From assembly GCF_004114995.1 (NCBI RefSeq), contig NZ_SDJP01000001.1:124001-188000 (forward strand): a stretch of 64,000 nt of DNA, read 5' to 3'. Shown here piece by piece: positions 60,770-64,000 of the stretch; within the stretch, counting starts at the first letter, position 1, and each line of letters starts with the position of its first letter. The notes under the pieces were generated by a model, which was given only the letters and a program-made list of their open reading frames with translations, made no database searches and was not told the DNA's origin. A program made the translations under genes and the position numbers. The stretch is from Halorubrum amylolyticum. GTDB lineage: Archaea > Halobacteriota > Halobacteria > Halobacteriales > Haloferacaceae.

Positions 60770-63472
60770 ATGGTGTTGCACAATCGGGACGTGCGGACGG
60801 ACGTGCGCGAGCTCGGCGCGCTCGTGGGGGACGTCCTCGCCGCGCAGGCCTCCACCGAGGCGTACGAGACCGTCGAGGACCTCCGAAACGCGGCGATCGA
60901 CTACCGCCGCGGCGACGCGACGAGCCGGGACGCCCTCCACGAGTCCGTCGACGGGCTGTCGACGACCCGGGAGGGGATCGTCGCCCGCGCGTTCACGACC
61001 TACTTCGAGCTGATCAACCTCGCCGAGGAGCGCGAGCGGGTCCGCGCCATCCGGGACGCAGACGAGGAGGGAGCGCTCCACGACTCCTTCGACGCCACGA
61101 TCGCCGAGTTCTCCGAGGCCGGCGTCGAGGCCGACGAGCTCCGGGAGCTGTTACAGGACGTACTCATCGAGCCGACGTTCACCGCCCACCCCACCGAGGC
61201 CCGGCGAGCCACGGTGAAGGCGAAGCTCCGATCGATCGCCAACCACCTGGAGGAGCTCGACGAGCGCAACCTCACCGAGCGCGAGCGCAACGGGATCTGG
61301 CGCGACGTCACCGCCGAGGTGACCAGCCTCTGGGGCACCCGGCAGGTGCGCCAGCGCAGCCCGGAGCCCGAAGACGAGGCGCGAAACGTCCAGTGGTACC
61401 TCGAAAACACGCTCTTCGACGTCGTCGGCGACGCCTACGAGGAGTTCGAGGAGACCATCTCGAAGGAGTACGACGACGTGGACTGCCCCAAGCTCTTCGA
61501 GTTCCGCTCGTGGGCGGGCTCCGACCGCGACGGCAACCCGTTCGTCACGCCGGAGGTCACCGACGAGACGCTGGGGCGGCAGCGCGAGGTCGCCGTCGAG
61601 AAGTACCGCGACCGGTGTAAGCGGCTCTCGGCCGTGCTGAGCCAAGACGGCGAGCGCTACGCGGTCGACGACCGGCTCGCCGAGTCGCTGGCGGCCGACG
61701 CCGAGCGGTTCCCGACGGTGGTCGAGGAGGCGCGCGAGCGGTACCCCGACGAGCCGTACCGCCAGAAGCTCCGCCTGATGCGCGAGCGGCTGGACCGCGT
61801 CGACGACGTGCGACCCGGCGAGTACCCCGACGGCGACGCGTTCCTCGCCGACCTCGACGTGATCGCCGACTCGCTGGCGGCCGACGGCCAGGACGCGGTC
61901 CGCGAGTCGTTCGTCGAGCCGCTCCGCCGGCAGGTCGACACGTTCGGATTCACGCTCGCGTCGCTGGACCTCCGCGACCACCGCGAGAACCACACCGAGG
62001 CGGTCGCCGAGGCGGTCGCGACCGAGGGCGTCGACTACCGCGAGATGGACGAGGACGCCCGCCAAGAGTTCCTCACCGAGGCGATCCTCCAAGAAGACCC
62101 GGTCGTCGACGCCGACGAGCCCGGCGACGTCTCCGAGACCACCGAGCGCGTGCTCCGGCGGTTCCAGGAGCTTGCCGACTGGCAGGACGAGTACGGCGCG
62201 CAGGCGATTGACACCTACTGCATCTCGATGACGGAGGAGCCGAGCCACGTGCTCGAAGTGCTCTTCTTGGCCGATCAGGTCGGTGTCGTCTCGCTGCCGG
62301 ACCACTGCGGGCTCGACGTGGTCCCCCTGCTGGAGACCGAATCCGCACTCAACGGCGCCGAACGCATCCTCGGGGAGCTCTTCGACAACGAGGCGTACGC
62401 GACCGCGCTGGAGGTCCGCGGGGAGATCCAAGAGGTCATGCTCGGCTACTCCGACTCCAACAAGGAGAACGGGTTCCTCGCCGCGAACTGGGACCTCTAC
62501 GAGAATCAGCGCCGGATCGCGCGGTTCTGCCGCGAAGAGGAGGTCACCCTCCGGCTGTTCCACGGCCGCGGCGGCTCCATCTCGCGGGGCGGCGGGCCGA
62601 TGAACGAGGCGCTGCTCGCGCTTCCCAACGAGACGGTCACGGGACAGGTGAAGTTCACCGAGCAGGGCGAGGCGATCGCCGAGAAGTACGCCAACCCGCG
62701 GATCGCCGAACGCGAGCTCGAACAGATGCTCGACGCGCAGATCCGCGCCCGTCAGGAGGCCAACGAGGAGCCCACCGAGGAGGTGCCCGAGAGCTGGGTC
62801 GACGCGATGGAGACGATGGCGCCCGCCGCCCGCGAGACGTACCGCGATCTCCTGAACACCGACGGGTTCGTCGACTACTTCGGACAGGCGACGCCCATCT
62901 CCGTCGTCGAGAACCTCAACCTCGGCTCGCGGCCCGCCTCGCGCTCCGGCGAGCGCACCGTCGAGGACCTGCGGGCGATCCCGTGGGTGTTCTCGTGGAC
63001 CCAGACCCGGCTCATCCTCCCGGGGTGGTACTCGCTCGCATCCGGGCTCGACGCCTACCTCGACGCGGTCGGGGAGGCGGAGGGCCTCGAAACCCTCCGA
63101 GAGATGTACGAGAAGTGGCCGTTCTTCCGCACCACTCTCGACAACGCGGCGCTCGCGCTCGCCCGCACCGAACCGGAAATCGCCGCCGAGTACGCCGACC
63201 TCGCGGACGACGACCTCCGGGAGCGGTTCTTCCCCGAACTGATCGGGGAGTACGAACGCGGCCGCGAACTCGTCCTGGCGATCAGCGGCCGCGACGATCT
63301 GATCCGCCGCGAGTGGCTTGAAGAGAGCCTCGACCGGCGGAACCCCTACGTCGATCCGCTGAACCTGCTGCAGGCGAACCTACTCGGGCGGACGCACCGC
63401 ACCGAGGAGGAGGAGCGGACCCTCCGGCTCACCGTCAACGGCATCGCCGCCGGGATGAAGAACACGGGATAG
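60770..63472 (+). CDS. ppc: Phosphoenolpyruvate carboxylase
   Basis: A 900-residue bacterial-type PEP carboxylase. Catalytic blocks: FTAHPTEARRATVKAKL with the essential His (about 135-151), FRSWAGSDRDGNPFVTPEVT (about 245), MLGYSDSNKENGFLAANWDLY (about 560-580), and FHGRGGSISRGGGP (about 597-610), the loop that binds PEP and bicarbonate. The C-terminus ends in MKNTG, the conserved tail that reaches the active site. It replenishes oxaloacetate from PEP. Length and motifs are full. ATG 60770 is chosen by the TATA box; an in-frame upstream extension lies in the Rieske promoter region. Confidence 0.96.
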   Translation: MVLHNRDVRTDVRELGALVGDVLAAQASTEAYETVEDLRNAAIDYRRGDATSRDALHESVDGLSTTREGIVARAFTTYFELINLAEERERVRAIRDADEEGALHDSFDATIAEFSEAGVEADELRELLQDVLIEPTFTAHPTEARRATVKAKLRSIANHLEELDERNLTERERNGIWRDVTAEVTSLWGTRQVRQRSPEPEDEARNVQWYLENTLFDVVGDAYEEFEETISKEYDDVDCPKLFEFRSWAGSDRDGNPFVTPEVTDETLGRQREVAVEKYRDRCKRLSAVLSQDGERYAVDDRLAESLAADAERFPTVVEEARERYPDEPYRQKLRLMRERLDRVDDVRPGEYPDGDAFLADLDVIADSLAADGQDAVRESFVEPLRRQVDTFGFTLASLDLRDHRENHTEAVAEAVATEGVDYREMDEDARQEFLTEAILQEDPVVDADEPGDVSETTERVLRRFQELADWQDEYGAQAIDTYCISMTEEPSHVLEVLFLADQVGVVSLPDHCGLDVVPLLETESALNGAERILGELFDNEAYATALEVRGEIQEVMLGYSDSNKENGFLAANWDLYENQRRIARFCREEEVTLRLFHGRGGSISRGGGPMNEALLALPNETVTGQVKFTEQGEAIAEKYANPRIAERELEQMLDAQIRARQEANEEPTEEVPESWVDAMETMAPAARETYRDLLNTDGFVDYFGQATPISVVENLNLGSRPASRSGERTVEDLRAIPWVFSWTQTRLILPGWYSLASGLDAYLDAVGEAEGLETLREMYEKWPFFRTTLDNAALALARTEPEIAAEYADLADDDLRERFFPELIGEYERGRELVLAISGRDDLIRREWLEESLDRRNPYVDPLNLLQANLLGRTHRTEEEERTLRLTVNGIAAGMKNTG

Positions 63473-63771
63473 TTCGGTCGGGGATTCGATCGAACCGGTT
63501 CACTTGCCGTACCGCCCGCACACCGTTTTTCATCGACGCTACCGATAGCCGAGGCTCTGCGATCCGATCACGACGACGCCCTGCGAATCGGCCACCCGAC
63601 AATTTTGTATAGCGATATTGGATATATGTCGGCGAGCGTGGGACGATCGGTACCGAGCGCCAACGCGAGAAAAGCGCCGCAAGACGGCGAGTATCGGTGG
63701 AATCAGACGAAAAGGGAGTGCCGGAGCCGCGGCTCGGGAGCGAGCGCGACGTGCAAAAAGCGAATCGCTAT
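63473..63771. other. Intergenic region between ppc and S19e gene
   Basis: Convergent gap of about 300 bases with no gene seen. TTTTT at 63527-63531 may terminate ppc transcripts. An AT-rich patch (about 63600-63630, ATTTTGTATAGCGATATTGGATATATG) has TATA-like words but no frame to serve. CAAAAAG (63753-63759), read on the reverse strand as CTTTTTG, follows the S19e stop and may be its terminator. Confidence 0.4.
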
Positions 63772-64000
63772 CTACGCGTAGCGTTCGAGTTCCGGCCGGT
63801 CGAGGTCCTCGAAGACGTCGGCGGCGACCTCGGAGAGGAACGCCTCGCCGTCGTCGGAGACGCGACGCCCTTCGCCGGCGGCGGTGGTCACGAGCCCGTC
63901 CTCTTCGAGGGCCTGCAGCGACGCGCGGATGAGCTTGCGGGAGCCCCCCTCGTGCTCGCCGGGGCGGACGGAGTAGCGGTTCGAGCCGCGCTTCTTCGAG
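63772..64000 (-). CDS. Ribosomal protein S19e, 3' part only
   Basis: The last 76 codons of a reverse gene that continues past the right edge. The translation includes KKRGSNRYSVRPGEHEGGSR, the LIRASLQALEEDGLVTT block and AGEGRRVSDDGEAFLSEV, ending at TAG 63774-63772. This is the C-terminal part of archaeal ribosomal protein S19e, a small-subunit protein involved in pre-rRNA maturation in eukaryotes. The N-terminus and promoter lie outside the window. Confidence 0.93.
   Translation of the reverse strand, partial: SKKRGSNRYSVRPGEHEGGSRKLIRASLQALEEDGLVTTAAGEGRRVSDDGEAFLSEVAADVFEDLDRPELERYA

Overview
The window is a GC-rich stretch of a haloarchaeal (class Halobacteria) chromosome. It looks most like Halorubrum or a close relative, but that genus call is inference. 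The supports are strongly acidic proteins, TATA-box promoters centred about 25-30 bases before start codons with little or no leader and rarely a Shine-Dalgarno sequence, tRNAs without an encoded CCA, an intron-containing elongator tRNA-Met, Tat signals, a PGF-CTERM protein, and marker genes such as rdfA with its SMC-like partner. I see no CRISPR array, intact insertion sequence, rRNA or recognisable phage module.

Region 1 (1-13.8 kb) is the most unusual part. Three forward genes (1-6141) encode envelope proteins with beta-rich (CARDB/NEW3/carboxypeptidase-regulatory-like) or helical modules and transmembrane anchors. They converge on a five-gene reverse operon (13770 to 6201): a winged-helix/coiled-coil protein, a winged-helix plus long coiled-coil protein that vaguely recalls ESCRT-III/PspA proteins, a small helical protein, a single-ring AAA ATPase with a CDC48-type N-domain, and a beta-propeller/CARDB-like protein. 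I read this as a candidate AAA-driven remodelling or envelope-stress machine. That function is inference.

Region 2 (13.8-24 kb) holds the SMC-related sph3-like gene and rdfA (rod-determining factor), separated by a 1.1-kb spacer with AT-rich islands and a six-copy 13-bp tandem repeat. A reverse operon follows that encodes an AddAB/RecB-like helicase-nuclease whose B half appears split in two and has lost its P-loop lysine. Region 3 (24-30.7 kb) has tRNA-Glu, an internally deleted M42 peptidase pseudogene, an F420-associated-type metalloprotease, a dispersed repeat, a CBS protein, a YdjM-like hydrolase, the tRNA-Met with intron, a DUF7115-type protein and an MscS channel.

Region 4 (30.6-45.3 kb) is mostly housekeeping: a Tat-exported beta-helix protein, mutS-mutL, a membrane J-protein, mobA, pdxS, pgi, a CPBP protease, a second dispersed repeat, nurA, a decayed membrane sensor and a DUF2240 operon. 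Region 5 (45.4-64 kb) holds an NhaC antiporter, a NOG1-like GTPase, a SIMPL lipoprotein, a formate/nitrite transporter fused to two universal-stress domains, a DUF389 membrane protein, thrB, a third dispersed repeat with orphan TATA boxes, a methyltransferase, a thioredoxin/class V aminotransferase operon, a DUF5817 protein, a PGF-CTERM protein, a Rieske protein, PEP carboxylase (ppc) and the 3' end of the ribosomal protein S19e gene.

Most genes are single or in short operons with ATGA/GTGA overlaps. All family assignments come from reading the translated sequence, with no database search.
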